A stretch of 64,000 nt of DNA from Streptomyces naganishii JCM 4654 (GCF_014650575.1 NZ_BMVF01000004.1:1-64000); one strand, 5' to 3'; positions 1 through 8,786 are shown, numbered from the stretch's first letter. Translations and numbers: made by a program. Notes: generated by a model not told the origin, from the letters alone.

Positions 1-554
1 GGTCACCATCAGCTACACCCAGTCCTCCCGGACCGCCACCATTCTTAAGGGGTCACCATGCTGATCGTCACCCGTGAGGGCGACCGACGCGTCCCGGTGC
101 AGATACGCCGCCGCCCGGTACACCGCCGCCGCCGGCAATGGCCCCCGGCTCCGCCGCCGAATCCAGCAGCCCGGCCACCTCCTGCGGATCACCGTTCACC
201 AGCGGACCCGGATCCGCCCACCACACGTCGGCACCCGTACCCGCACTCACACCAGCCTCAAGTTCCTCTACTTCACCGGCAAGACAGTCCCGGCAGCGAA
301 CGGCCCCGAGCCGCTCGCCCTCGACCGCGTCCTGCCCGGCGCATGCGGTCCCTGGCCTCACAGGTTGGCCGGGGAAACGGGCCACGACCCCTACGGCTCG
401 ATCACCGCCCGGGTCTGGAGGCGGGTTCGCCCACCTGCCGCATCCCGGCGGGCATGGAAGTACGCCCGATGTCCCCGGTGCGGCCTGGTGAGTGTTCCGG
501 CGCGGTTCGATAATCGGGTTGAACCAATAACCAGTAAGGCACGAGACTTGCGCG
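1..554. other. No supported gene
   Basis: Open frames exist on both strands but overlap one another, are very rich in Arg and Pro and resemble no family I know. A short plus frame (VTISYTQSS...) stops near position 59 and may be the end of a gene that begins outside the window. Nothing else can be supported here. Confidence 0.5.
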
Positions 555-1919
555 GTGTTCGTAGAGCTCTCGCCCCGCATCCTGACATGGGACGAGGTGG
601 ACCCCGCCCGTCATCCGTTCGACAGCGAGGCGGCGGCACGGGTGGTCAGATCGCTCGGGCCGGCCCGGCGGGTACCCCGACGCCCCGACCTACCGCCGGG
701 TGACCGGGCCCTGTCCGACTGGGGCTGGGAGGAGGCCCGGCCCTGGGCCGATGCCATGACGCACGCTCTGGCCGAGCACTACGGCCGTTGGGTCGCCGGC
801 TGGCGCTGGGCGCACGACGAGGGGGACTTTGACGGAGGGCCGGTCGGCAGCTGGTCCCGGCCCCAAGACTCGGTCACCACCCCGGACGAAACCCTCGACC
901 GGGTCACCGCAGCACTGCGGGAGTGGCTGGAGGCCCTGGCCGCCCGGTTCGAGGCGTACCCGCTGGACCTGGCCGGCATCGACGACCAGCGGATCCTGTG
1001 GGACCGCACCGCCCGCAACCTCATCCTGCACGTCACCGACCGCACCGGCTGCGGCAGCGGCTGGTACGCGCACTGCCACCAGGTCCTGGTCTGGTTCCTC
1101 AGCCGCTGGGGCGTCCCTGCCGACGACGCCGAGTACCTAGTGGAGCAGGTGATCGGCGGCCGGTTCGAGAGCTGGACCGGCCCCGACCCGGTGCTGGTCG
1201 AGGACATCGCCGAACGCATCGCGGCCGGCGTACGGCGGGACGCGGCCGCCCGGGCCGGCGAGCCGACGTTGCCCGATCACCTGAAGCGCTGGCTCGCCGT
1301 GCGGGACGCGGTGCCATGGCATGAGGCCGCCGACAGCACCGGGGACACACCGGTGACACCCGTGCGCGACGGAATGGCGGAGGAGATCCGCACCTTCGAC
1401 GCCATCCTGGACCCCGGCCGCGGACAGGGCCTGCTCGCCGCCCTGGAGCTGATGCGGGCCGACGCCGCGCGCGGTGCCCGGCTGGACTTCGCCCTCATCC
1501 AGCGCTGGCAACAGCATGTCCTTGCCACGCCCGGGCTGCCACCGCTGCGCAGCCTGCCCGCCTTCGCCAAGGGCGGCCGTGAACGCTACGGCATCGCCCC
1601 GGACACCCGCGCCCGTCTCGATTCCTGCCTCGCCGAAAGCGCAAAGGACACACTCCGGCCCCTGCCGCTGACTGCCCGGGCCGCACGCGCCTTCCTCGAC
1701 GTGTGCTTCTTCCACCCCTTCGACGACGGCAACGCCCGCTCCGCCCTCCTCACCCTCCTCTTCGTCCTCGCCCGCGAAGACGTCGCACTCGACAGCGTGC
1801 AACTGCTACGCCGGGTCTCCTTCCACGCCGACGACCCACAAGACGCACTGACCCTCGCCCGGTACATCGACTTCCACCTGCGCGAAACCCGGCGACGAAG
1901 CTCCAACTCGGCCCCGTGA
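555..1919 (+). CDS. Fic family protein with long N-terminal extension
   Basis: A 454-residue protein with a GTG start. Near its C-terminus (residues about 387-395) it carries HPFDDGNAR, matching the Fic active-site motif HPFx(D/E)GNxR, followed by hydrophobic helices. Fic enzymes usually transfer AMP or another nucleotide part to a protein hydroxyl, using this His as base. The first 350 residues are rich in Trp, Asp and Arg and have no domain I recognise. I saw no inhibitory-helix motif in the protein and no adjacent antitoxin; the Doc-like pair 1.3 kb downstream is separate. The upstream region is gene-poor, so the promoter is unclear. The Fic call is firm; target and substrate are unknown. 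Confidence 0.75.
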   Translation: MFVELSPRILTWDEVDPARHPFDSEAAARVVRSLGPARRVPRRPDLPPGDRALSDWGWEEARPWADAMTHALAEHYGRWVAGWRWAHDEGDFDGGPVGSWSRPQDSVTTPDETLDRVTAALREWLEALAARFEAYPLDLAGIDDQRILWDRTARNLILHVTDRTGCGSGWYAHCHQVLVWFLSRWGVPADDAEYLVEQVIGGRFESWTGPDPVLVEDIAERIAAGVRRDAAARAGEPTLPDHLKRWLAVRDAVPWHEAADSTGDTPVTPVRDGMAEEIRTFDAILDPGRGQGLLAALELMRADAARGARLDFALIQRWQQHVLATPGLPPLRSLPAFAKGGRERYGIAPDTRARLDSCLAESAKDTLRPLPLTARAARAFLDVCFFHPFDDGNARSALLTLLFVLAREDVALDSVQLLRRVSFHADDPQDALTLARYIDFHLRETRRRSSNSAP

Positions 1920-2149
1920 ACGGACGGCAGCCTCGCTTTGGATCGCCTCGTCAGCGCGGCGGCGATCGGCAGCGCAGGACCGTGGAGATGTGGGTGATCC
2001 GGTCTTCCGGGTCCTTGCGCTCCTGCTCCTCGACGTGTTCGGCGAGCAGCTGGCGGACCGTCTCGTTCCGTGACGCCCCCCGCCGGGCCATGACGGCGGC
2101 CAGGCACCTACCTCCGCGACGCCCTCACCTGATGCCGGGGCCGTAGCGC

Positions 2150-2400
2150 GGCCGCCTCGACCACCCCGGCCCCGGCCGCTGACCCGGTACGGCGAGAGCC
2201 GGGCGCTTCCTCGTCGCGGACGTCGAAGCCGTCGGCGCGCGGCTGGGGGGACCGCGGCGTCCATGTAGCGGGTGTTGAACAGCGCGAGGGCCTTGAGGGC
2301 CAGGCTGAGCGCCCCCGATCCGGTCCTCCATGCCGTCCTGGTAGCGCGCTGGTACAGCTGCCAGGCCCGGCCGTATCGTAGGCGCGGACGGCCCCGGTGT
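2150..2400 (-). pseudogene. Tn3-family transposase C-terminal relic
   Basis: Read across three minus-strand frames, the segment restores the end of a Tn3-type transposase: LYQR, then YQDGMEDRIG, then ALSLALKALALFNTRYMDAAV, then RADGFDVRDEE, then ARLSPY. In Tn3 transposases this corresponds to the GQEDQLGALGLVLNAIVLWNTRYMDAA region and the VARLSP tail. At least three frameshifts separate these pieces and the rest of the gene is missing, so it is inactive. No terminal inverted repeat was identified. The call rests on remembered family consensus. Confidence 0.7.
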
Positions 2401-2599
2401 GCATGGCGCCGCATCTTCTGGTCGGGCAGGCGCGAGCTGCGCGGCGTACGCGAACCCGCCCGGGGTGAGCAGGCCGAAGGCGATGTCGCTGTGCATGTGG
2501 ACAATCCAAGTTGATCTTCCTTCGGCTTGCCGCTCGGGCCGTTGGCGGTGTTGATGCGGGCCGGAGAAGCCGCGCGCATAGAGTGAGATCTTCGATGGA

Positions 2600-3091
2600 G
2601 TGGCAGGGGTGCAGGCCGTGGAAATCACCGTCCAGTGGATATGGACGTCATGGACGAAAGAGGCCCGCGGAGGAGAGGCCGCCGCCCGTAGGAACGCGGC
2701 TCCGGCCGGCTTCACTGTCCCGTCCGTGCCGCCCTCGTTTGCCCACGTGGTCCGCATGCATGAACGCGACGGCTTCGAGCCCCGTGGCGTCGAGGAAGAC
2801 CTGCGCAAGATCGACGTCCAGCTTCGCGAAGTCGACGGCCGGCTGCGCGTCCTTCCCCGACTGCAGCCCCTGTTCGCCATCCCGCCTCGGCCGCGACGGC
2901 CCCCAGCCGTGCGTCTTGCTCCCGGCCAGTGGCTCCGCTGGCAGCTCAACTACCGTTTCAGCAGCGCGGCGGGTGTGCGTGACTGGTCGTACTGGCTGGA
3001 CACCTTCAACATCGCCTACGGCCCGGTGGATGCCGACGTGTTCCTGTCGGAGCCCACTGTCCACGTTGACGAGCAAGGACCGCTCCGGTAG
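2600..3091 (+). CDS. Hypothetical protein
   Basis: A 163-residue open frame with a GTG start, not recognised. The C-terminal half (LRWQLNYRFSSAAG, then WSYWLDTFNIAYG) has balanced, protein-like composition, unlike shadow frames in this DNA. The N-terminal part contains WTSWTKEARGGEA. There are no membrane segments or catalytic motifs. It lies just downstream of the Tn3 relic, so its 5 prime end may have been cut by an insertion and the start is uncertain. It ends at TAG, 105 bp before the convergent Doc-like toxin. Confidence 0.5.
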   Translation: MAGVQAVEITVQWIWTSWTKEARGGEAAARRNAAPAGFTVPSVPPSFAHVVRMHERDGFEPRGVEEDLRKIDVQLREVDGRLRVLPRLQPLFAIPPRPRRPPAVRLAPGQWLRWQLNYRFSSAAGVRDWSYWLDTFNIAYGPVDADVFLSEPTVHVDEQGPLR

Positions 3092-3196
3092 CTGTGCCAT
3101 GTGAAGGGGCCGTACGAGACCACCCGCGTACAGCTCGACCACCCCCTGCGCGCGTCTGCTCCCGGCGCCCGGAAGGTGGTGGTGGGCCTGCGGGCG

Positions 3197-3574
3197 TCAG
3201 GTGGCGGTGGGCCAGGTACGCAGCAGGGCTGCGATCTTCCCGGCGGTGCAGGCGGGGTCGAGGAGCAGGTCCTTGAGGGCGACGGCGTCCTCGCGGACTG
3301 GTTTGACGGTGATCCCGGCGGACTCGAGGTACATGACGCCGGACGCGGCGGCGACGGCCAGGTTGGAGCGCTCCAGCCAGCGGCACCGGCCCAGCGTGTG
3401 CACCAGAGCGGCGGCTTTGGCGTAGGGGCCGCCGTAGACGGGCTGCTCGAACAGCTCGGCCCGGTGGCGGGCGACCGCCGAGACGGGAACGCCGTAATCG
3501 TCAGGGGCCGGATCATTGGCCCCAGCGGCCTCGGCGACCTGCAGGATCCAGGGAACGTCGATGTGGAGATCCAT
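3197..3574 (-). CDS. Doc/Fic-type toxin component
   Basis: A 125-residue protein resembling the short Streptomyces Fic-family toxin-antitoxin toxins: MDLHIDVPWIL start, then DDYGVPVSAVARHR, YGGPYAKAAALVHTL and SNLAVAAASGVMYL. The canonical Doc loop HxFx(D/N)GNKR is not present; GRCRWLERSN occupies its place. The catalytic residues are therefore divergent and toxicity cannot be assumed. It begins at ATG overlapping the stop of the upstream antitoxin (TGATG, 1 bp shared), a standard toxin-antitoxin arrangement with translational coupling. It would act in the cytoplasm, by Doc analogy on translation, but the target is unknown. Confidence 0.7.
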   Translation of the reverse strand: MDLHIDVPWILQVAEAAGANDPAPDDYGVPVSAVARHRAELFEQPVYGGPYAKAAALVHTLGRCRWLERSNLAVAAASGVMYLESAGITVKPVREDAVALKDLLLDPACTAGKIAALLRTWPTAT

Positions 3575-3813
3575 CAGGCCCCGCGCGCTCCCCCAGGCGT
3601 CTGCTGGGCCTGTTCGGCCTCGTCGAAGACTGCCTGGTGTTCGGCCAGGAAGCGGGCGGCCGCGTCCACCGCACGGGCGCGCAGGCCGCTGGCATCGTCC
3701 TGTACGAGCCGGGCGAGGTAGTCCCCGATGCTCAGTCCCAGGTCGGCGGCGCGCTTCTTCGCGAGGTCCGCGACGTCCTCATCCACGCGCGCGCCCAACT
3801 GTGTCTTCGCCAT
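3574..3813 (-). CDS. Antitoxin of Doc-like pair, ribbon-helix-helix type
   Basis: A 79-residue protein starting MAKTQLGARVDEDVADLAKK, a typical short beta strand plus helix of an RHH-type DNA-binding antitoxin, followed by LGLSIGDYLARLVQDDA and an acidic tail that would neutralise the toxin. I chose the ATG at 3813 because the RHH fold begins there; an earlier in-frame start would add about 30 low-complexity residues. Its TGA shares a base with the toxin ATG. By analogy the pair autoregulates its own promoter, but no operator palindrome was identified upstream. Confidence 0.7.
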   Translation of the reverse strand: MAKTQLGARVDEDVADLAKKRAADLGLSIGDYLARLVQDDASGLRARAVDAAARFLAEHQAVFDEAEQAQQTPGGARGA

Positions 3814-4043
3814 ACCGGCATGGTAACAGCCGTTACCGCGACGTGGGGCGGCGGCACCAGGAGCGGCGGTCTCCCCCGTCCGGTCACCATCTCCCGACAT
3901 TCCGATGCCACCGTCTGGTGCCGGTCAGTGGACACCACCGCAACCGGTGTCGCCACCGGCAGCGCCGTACACACCGCCGCCCGTGCCGCCCACATCTCCG
4001 GCTGCGGGTGAAATGCCGGCGCCTCCGCATCCGGGGGTATGAG

Positions 4044-4460
4044 ATGTCCTCGATCCGCCCGAACCAGGGCGGCCCGTACGGTGCCGACCAGTCCGTGGGT
4101 GAGCTGCTGTCTCAGGTGACCTCCGACGTCCAGACCCTCTTCCATCAGGAGGCCGAGCTGGCCAAGACCGAGATCAGGCAGGAAGCGACCAAGGCCGGCA
4201 AGGCGGCGGGCATGTACGGCGGCGCCGGTTTCGCCGGCTACATGACCCTGCTGTTCCTGTCTCTGGCCGCCGTCCTGGGACTGGCCAACGTGATGAACGC
4301 CGGTTGGGCCGCGCTGATCGTCACCGCCGTGTGGGCTGTGGTGGCAGCCGTGCTCTATGCGCAGGGCCGCGCCCGGATGCGCACCGTCTCCACCAGGCCC
4401 GAACAGACCGTCGAAACGATGAAGGAGAACACCCGATGGGCACGTCACCCGACCAGCTGA
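4044..4460 (+). CDS. Phage-holin-family / Actinobacterial holin-like membrane protein
   Basis: A 138-residue protein of the PF07332 type: an N-terminal amphipathic region (SVGELLSQVTSDVQTLFHQEAELAKTEI), then two transmembrane helices (GAGFAGYMTLLFLSLAAVLGL and WAALIVTAVWAVVAAVLYA) and a short basic tail. Members are widespread in Streptomyces and are usually paired with DUF3618 proteins. The role is poorly defined, probably in envelope stress. The ATG at 4044 immediately precedes the conserved N-terminus. Its 3 prime end overlaps the next gene by 25 bp, so the two are very likely co-transcribed. Confidence 0.8.
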   Translation: MSSIRPNQGGPYGADQSVGELLSQVTSDVQTLFHQEAELAKTEIRQEATKAGKAAGMYGGAGFAGYMTLLFLSLAAVLGLANVMNAGWAALIVTAVWAVVAAVLYAQGRARMRTVSTRPEQTVETMKENTRWARHPTS

Positions 4461-5101
4461 GGGCGGACATAGACGCCACCCGCGACCGCCTTTCCGCCGA
4501 TGCGAACCGGCTCGCCGACCGGGCCAGGCCCCGCCAGATGGTCCGCCGCCGCACCGACCGGGTACGAGGCAAGGTCACCAGCCTCAGGGAGCGGGTCATG
4601 GGCTCCGCCTCCGACACCGCACAAAGCATCGCCGGCAACGCCCGGTCAGCGGCCGATTCCCTGCAGGAAGGCGCCGGACAAGCCACCGGCACCGCCCTTG
4701 ACGCGGCCCAGCAGGCCGGTGAAGCCGTCAGGCAGGCACCCGAACAGGCCATACGACAGACCCAGGGGCATCCGCTGGCCGCCGGCCTGATCGCCTTCGG
4801 CACCGGCGTGCTGGCCTCCTCCCTCCTGCCGGCCTCGCAGAGCGAACAGCAGGCCGCCGCTGGCCTGATGGAACAGGGCCAAGAGGCCCTCGAGCCGGTG
4901 AAGCAGGCCGCGATCGAGTCCGCGCAGAGCCTGAAGGAAGGCGCCCGAGAGGCAGCACAGAGCGCGGCGGAGGAAGTGAAGGACACCGCTGGCCAGGCCG
5001 CCCGCGCCACTCAGAACGAAGCCCGCGATCAGGCCGGCACCGTCGCCGACCAGGCCCGCGACTCCGACCAGCACATCGCCGACCGAAGCCGGCAACAGTA
5101 A
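4436..5101 (+). CDS. DUF3618 domain protein
   Basis: A 221-residue protein. The N-terminus carries the DUF3618 signature (SPDQLRADIDATRDRLSADANRLADR), followed by a long Ala/Gln/Glu-rich amphipathic helix resembling late-embryogenesis or apolipoprotein-like repeats. One short hydrophobic stretch (LAAGLIAFGTGVLASSLL) could span the membrane. It starts inside the preceding holin-like gene, so the two are coupled. Such pairs are common in stress-responsive loci of Streptomyces; a role in envelope or desiccation stress is plausible but unproven. Confidence 0.8.
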   Translation: MGTSPDQLRADIDATRDRLSADANRLADRARPRQMVRRRTDRVRGKVTSLRERVMGSASDTAQSIAGNARSAADSLQEGAGQATGTALDAAQQAGEAVRQAPEQAIRQTQGHPLAAGLIAFGTGVLASSLLPASQSEQQAAAGLMEQGQEALEPVKQAAIESAQSLKEGAREAAQSAAEEVKDTAGQAARATQNEARDQAGTVADQARDSDQHIADRSRQQ

Positions 5102-5599
5102 TGCTCGTGTCACCGGCCCAAGCGGCTGCAGCTCCCTCACCAGGAGTGCCGACGGCCGGGCGACTGCGGGACCCATCGGGCCCAGGTTCCACAGCACAAG
5201 GCCGATCACGGCGAGTGCCAGGGCGCCCCCTCGCCAGGTAAGTCCACGACCAGGACATCGCGCGCCAGGCGGAGCTGCCGATTTCCGATGGCTTGCAAGG
5301 CCGCGGCCACCGCGGCACCGGCGGAACCAGACACGGGCGCCTGTGACTCCGTCGATCTGTTCGCTCGCTGGACGACTCCGCCGCCTGTCCGAACAGGAAG
5401 CGGGCCATCTCCGGCCGTATGAGGTCGGCGAACTCCTGGTCCTCCATGCCGGGTTGCTCCCCGCCGTACAGCGGGGCCGACGCCGTCACCCGCAGGCTCC
5501 CGGCCGCGGCAGCCGGGAGCGGGCCCCGGCGTTAAGAGGTCATCTCGATCTCACGCTGTCGGGCGTGCGGTGAGCGCGCCCTGAGCCGGTCCGGGGGCC
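5102..5599. other. Gap without supported gene
   Basis: Some minus-strand frames, such as one with MEDQEFADLIRPEMARFLFGQ, look partly protein-like. They are short, break into low-complexity sequence and match no family I know. A decayed gene is possible but cannot be supported. Confidence 0.4.
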
Positions 5600-5870
5600 C
5601 GAATCTGGTCCATCACCTACTCGAACTGGGTGTGGCCAGGCGGAAGGCCAGAGCACCCGCTGCTACCTGTTCGCCTTCCGGCTGGCCCACCCCGCCAAGG
5701 CTGTGCACCGCATCCCCCGCCCCTGCGGTCAGCAGGCATCTTCGAAGGATGCGTGCACTCGCTGACCACACTGGGCGGGGCGCGGCCGGGCAGATCCGCT
5801 ACGGCAAACTCGCCTCCTCCCGCCGGGGGAAGCGGGTGGTCTTCCGCTCCGATCCGCGGAGGAGAACCGT
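5600..5870 (+). pseudogene. IS21-family IstA transposase relic
   Basis: Three plus-strand frames together recreate part of the IstA integrase core: RCYLFAFRLAHPAKAVHRI, then IFEGCVHSLTTLGGA, then GQIRYGKLASS and RVVFRSD. In IS21-type IstA these match the segment with LSYSGKAVH, FLEGHVHAFTELGGVP and IRYDNLK. Frameshifts separate the blocks, both gene ends and the partner ATPase IstB are absent, and no terminal repeats were found. It is a short inactive fragment. Confidence 0.6.
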
Positions 5871-5895
5871 GCGTCCCACCGCCCGAGAAGCCTTC

Positions 5896-7116
5896 TCAGA
5901 GGACGGAACCGGCTTTGATCACGTGCCGAAGGCGGCGCTCGGGGCGGGTGATGACGGTCAGGTCCGCGAGCGGGTCGCCGTCCACGACGAGGAGATCGGC
6001 GTGGGCTCCCGGTGCGAGGGTGCCGATCTCGCCCTCCATCCGCAGGAGGCGGGCCGCCGTGCTGGTGGCGGAGCGGATGACATCCGCGGCGGGCTGGACT
6101 TCGGCGCGCAGCGTGAACTCCTCAAGCTGCGCCGAGTGCAGCGGCCCGAGCAAGTCACTGCCGTACACCAGATTGACGCCCGCGCGGTGGGCTTTCTCCA
6201 GCGCGGCCAGCCCGTGGTCGCGGACCTCGGTGAGCTTGCGGTAGGACGACTCCGGCAGCCCGGACTGCCTGCTCAGTTTCGCCGTCTGCTCGTAAGCGAC
6301 CAGGGTCGGCACCAGGAAGGCGTCCCGCTCCAAGAGCAGTTGGATGGTCGTCTCGTCGATCAGGTTGCCGTGTTCGATGCAGCGCACACCGGCCCGAAGG
6401 GCCCGGTCGATGGCGCGCGGGTGATAGGCGTGCGCGGTGACGTACCGGTTGTGGTTCTCCGCCTCCTGCACGGCGGCGCGTATCTCCTCCTCGCTGTACT
6501 GAACGGCCGCGATCTCGTCGTGCGGCGAGGCCACCCCGCCGGAGAGGAGCACCTTCAGATGGGCGGCGCCCTTGCGGAACTCGTCCCGGGCCGCTGCGCG
6601 GACGGCGTCGACGCCGTCCGCGATCCGGGCGAAGTGGGGACGGCTCTCGCAGCAGGGAACCGAGTCGTCCCCGAGGGGGCGCAGGTCGCCGTGGCCGCCG
6701 GTCTGGGAGAGCGCCTTTCCCCCGTGGACCAGTCGCGGGCCCAGAGCCAGGCCTTCGGCCAGGGCCTGGGCCATGCCGTGGTCGGCACCACCGACGTCCC
6801 GGACGGTGGTGAAGCCACGGCGCAGCATCCGTTCCGCCTCCGCGAGGGCCCGCACGGTCAGGTAGCCGGGCGTCCACGAGGCGACGGCGGTCATGTCGAG
6901 GGAGGTCACCAGCAGGTGGACGTGGGCGTCGATCAGGCCGGGCAGCACGGTGGCGCCGGCTGCACTGAGCACGCGCACATCCTGCCCCGCGCCGGGCGGG
7001 CGACCGGTGCCGGTGGCGGCGATCCGACCGTCGGCGACCTCGATCCAGGCGGGGTCCGTGCGGATACCGGTCTCGGGATGGAGCAGGTGGGCGTCGGTGA
7101 TCAGCAGTCGGCTCAT
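5896..7116 (-). CDS. Amidohydrolase / Xaa-Pro dipeptidase-like metal hydrolase
   Basis: A 406-residue amidohydrolase-superfamily enzyme. It shows LPGLIDAHVHL (HxH metal ligands, residues 65 and 67), LKVLLSGG (candidate carbamylated Lys), VTAHAYHP, IEHGNLID and VYGSDLLG (the later His and Asp ligands), and the C-terminal GTLAPGAHADLLVVDGDPL strand of the composite beta sandwich. The pattern fits the binuclear zinc prolidase/imidazolonepropionase-like branch, which hydrolyses dipeptides or cyclic amides. The substrate is not predictable. It is divergent from the TetR gene, with a perfect palindrome between them, so that regulator probably controls it. Confidence 0.85.
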   Translation of the reverse strand: MSRLLITDAHLLHPETGIRTDPAWIEVADGRIAATGTGRPPGAGQDVRVLSAAGATVLPGLIDAHVHLLVTSLDMTAVASWTPGYLTVRALAEAERMLRRGFTTVRDVGGADHGMAQALAEGLALGPRLVHGGKALSQTGGHGDLRPLGDDSVPCCESRPHFARIADGVDAVRAAARDEFRKGAAHLKVLLSGGVASPHDEIAAVQYSEEEIRAAVQEAENHNRYVTAHAYHPRAIDRALRAGVRCIEHGNLIDETTIQLLLERDAFLVPTLVAYEQTAKLSRQSGLPESSYRKLTEVRDHGLAALEKAHRAGVNLVYGSDLLGPLHSAQLEEFTLRAEVQPAADVIRSATSTAARLLRMEGEIGTLAPGAHADLLVVDGDPLADLTVITRPERRLRHVIKAGSVL

Positions 7117-7136
7117 GGCGGTGGTCCTCTCCCCGT

Positions 7137-7157
7137 TTCAATACGACTCGTATTGAA
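7137..7157. promoter_or_regulatory. Perfect palindromic operator between amidohydrolase and TetR genes
   Basis: Inverted repeat with 10-bp arms TTCAATACGA and TCGTATTGAA around a single C. It sits 20 bp from the amidohydrolase ATG and just before the TetR start. A second, shorter repeat (ATACA/TGTAT, 7157-7169) overlaps the TetR ATG. Position and symmetry fit a TetR operator repressing both genes; the binding protein is inferred. Confidence 0.8.
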
Positions 7158-7163
7158 TACACT

Positions 7164-7799
7164 ATGTATCGTGTTGTTGTGAACTCCTCCTCAGCCGGAC
7201 CTTCCGCGCCCCGGCCCCCACGGCGCCGCGTCCACACCAGAGCCCGCATCCTCTCGGCGGCAGGCGAGTTGTTCCTGTCCGCGGGATACGCGCGGACGAG
7301 CATCGAAGACATCTGCACCGCCGCCGGCTACACCCGCGGAGCCTTCTACTCGAACTTCGCGACCAAGGAAGACCTGGTCCTGGCCCTGTTCGACGAGCAG
7401 GCGGCCGAGCGGATGAGCAAGCTGGAGCACCTGGCCGCCGCAGTCGGACCGTTGGGGCCTGAGGAACGGGCACGACGGCTGGTCGAGGCGCTGCTGCGCG
7501 TGGAGCCCGCGGAAACCGGGTGGATCCTCCTCTTCCTGGAGTTCCGCCTGCTGGCCGCCCGAACATCCGAACTCGCCCATCGGGTCGCCGCTCACGACCG
7601 CGCGGTGACGGCGGCGGTGGCGGTGCTACTGGAGCGGGTCCTGCCGGAGGTGCTACCGCGCGGGGCCTCCGCCGAGCAGGCCGCCGAGGTGATCCTGGCC
7701 GCCCGCGAGGGCCTGCTCGCCCGTACCGCCGCGGGCGGCCCCGCTGCTGAGGAGTTGCTGAGCGCGGCGACGGCGGTGCTGGCCGGGCTGCTGGGCTGA
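7164..7799 (+). CDS. TetR family transcriptional regulator
   Basis: A 211-residue protein. The N-terminal HTH has the classic TetR form: RRRVHTRARILSAAGELFLSAGYARTSIEDICTAAG, followed by YTRGAFYSNFATKEDLVLALFD (residues about 15-65). The rest is a helical ligand-binding domain without recognisable specificity. The ATG at 7164 lies inside the second palindrome and lacks a spaced ribosome binding site, so the mRNA may be leaderless or a downstream GTG (7179) may be used. It probably represses itself and the divergent amidohydrolase, released by a substrate-like ligand. Confidence 0.9.
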   Translation: MYRVVVNSSSAGPSAPRPPRRRVHTRARILSAAGELFLSAGYARTSIEDICTAAGYTRGAFYSNFATKEDLVLALFDEQAAERMSKLEHLAAAVGPLGPEERARRLVEALLRVEPAETGWILLFLEFRLLAARTSELAHRVAAHDRAVTAAVAVLLERVLPEVLPRGASAEQAAEVILAAREGLLARTAAGGPAAEELLSAATAVLAGLLG

Positions 7800-8063
7800 C
7801 ACGACGGAAGGGGCGGCCCCGTCACATGCCCGCCGTTCGCCGGTTCCGCATCCTCCTGGCTCTCACTGCGCGTCAGTGAAGGCCTGTCAGCTCCTGGGCC
7901 GCCAGGTTGCGCGGGATCCAAGGTTGTCGACCCAATACAACCTGCGCCCCGTCGGGGCGCGTGGAGGTCGGGTGCACGGGTGGCGAAGACGCCGGTGAGC
8001 GCTGGGCAGTTATTGAGCGGGGAGGCGGCCGCGCACGGCTGGTGCTGCGGGGCAACCCAGCGG
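7800..8063. other. Gap without supported gene
   Basis: Only overlapping short frames are present. One minus frame ends AQVVLGRQPWIPRNLAAQELTGLH and reads like the end of a coding sequence, but I cannot assign it to a family. Confidence 0.4.
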
Positions 8064-8441
8064 TCACGGGTGCAGGCCGCGTTCGTACCTGCCCGGGCGC
8101 CCTACACCGTTGGATGCTGGGGCGCCGGGCGGTGGCTCAGGCCGGGAAACGGGCGGTGAAGGCTGACGCGTCCCAGTGGCCGCCCAGCGCCGGTGCAGCC
8201 AGCCGGGCGCAGCGGAGCGGAAGCCCTCGGGCGGCTGTGTGACCGCCCCGTCCGGTACTGCGCCCAGCAGGGGTGCGCCCACGTCTTTGGGGAGGTCGGT
8301 CAGACTGCAGCGGTCCGCGAGGTCCGGCGCTGTCGGCCAGCGCCCGATGACCACGCCGGGGCACGTGAGTCCGCGGGCCCGCAGTGCTTCGGCGGTCAGC
8401 TGGGTGATGTTGAGGGTGCCGAGCCCTGGCTGGGTGACCAT
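8064..8441 (-). pseudogene. bioD: Truncated dethiobiotin synthetase (bioD) C-terminal part
   Basis: The frame starts VTQPGLGTLNITQLTAEALRARGL, then PGVVIGRWP, then DLADRCSLTDL and PLLGAVPDGA, closely following the C-terminal half of BioD (TAAGLGTLNHT...GVVIGSWP...DLA.RCN..DL). The N-terminal half with the P-loop and substrate-binding residues is missing. Directly upstream lies instead the start of an unrelated alpha/beta hydrolase, so a deletion joined two gene fragments. It cannot make dethiobiotin. Confidence 0.75.
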
Positions 8442-8731
8442 CAGAGACCTGAGACCGCCACGTGGAGGAGGCGGCGGTGCAGGCCGTGGGCGAAGGGGGT
8501 GTAGAACCGAGCCCGCGTGCCCATCGCCGGCACCACGAGCGCCACCGGGGCATCCGGCCGCTCCGCACGCAGCAGCCCGACCCTGAACTCAGCGCCTCCG
8601 GACGACCGCACCCGCAGGGACTCCGCGGCAGCCGCCTCCTGCTTCCGGCCCACCGCTGGTCCCGCGCTGTCCGTCCGCGCCTGCTCCGAGGGCGCCCCGT
8701 CCTGTGACGTCTGCCGGTCATGATCCGTCAT
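8441..8731 (-). pseudogene. N-terminal fragment of an alpha/beta hydrolase
   Basis: A 96-residue frame beginning MTDHDRQTSQDG. Its conserved part, GGAEFRVGLLRAERPDAPVA followed by LVVPAMGTRARFYTPFAHGL, matches the start of Streptomyces serine aminopeptidase/alpha-beta hydrolase proteins (VPAMGxxARxY oxyanion loop region). The protein stops after HVAVSGL, before any nucleophile elbow GxSxG, and the stop overlaps a start in the bioD relic (TGATG). It is the other half of the deletion joint and is unlikely to be active. Confidence 0.65.
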
Positions 8732-8786
8732 CTTCGTGCTCGTCCTCTCATCGATGTCGATTGGTCGCGGTCACCTGCTCGCGCTT

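Noticed and set aside
5632..7182. 516-codon plus-strand open frame opposite the amidohydrolase
   Set aside because: Codon-position shadow of the minus-strand gene; no family features and very high Gly/Arg/Asp composition.
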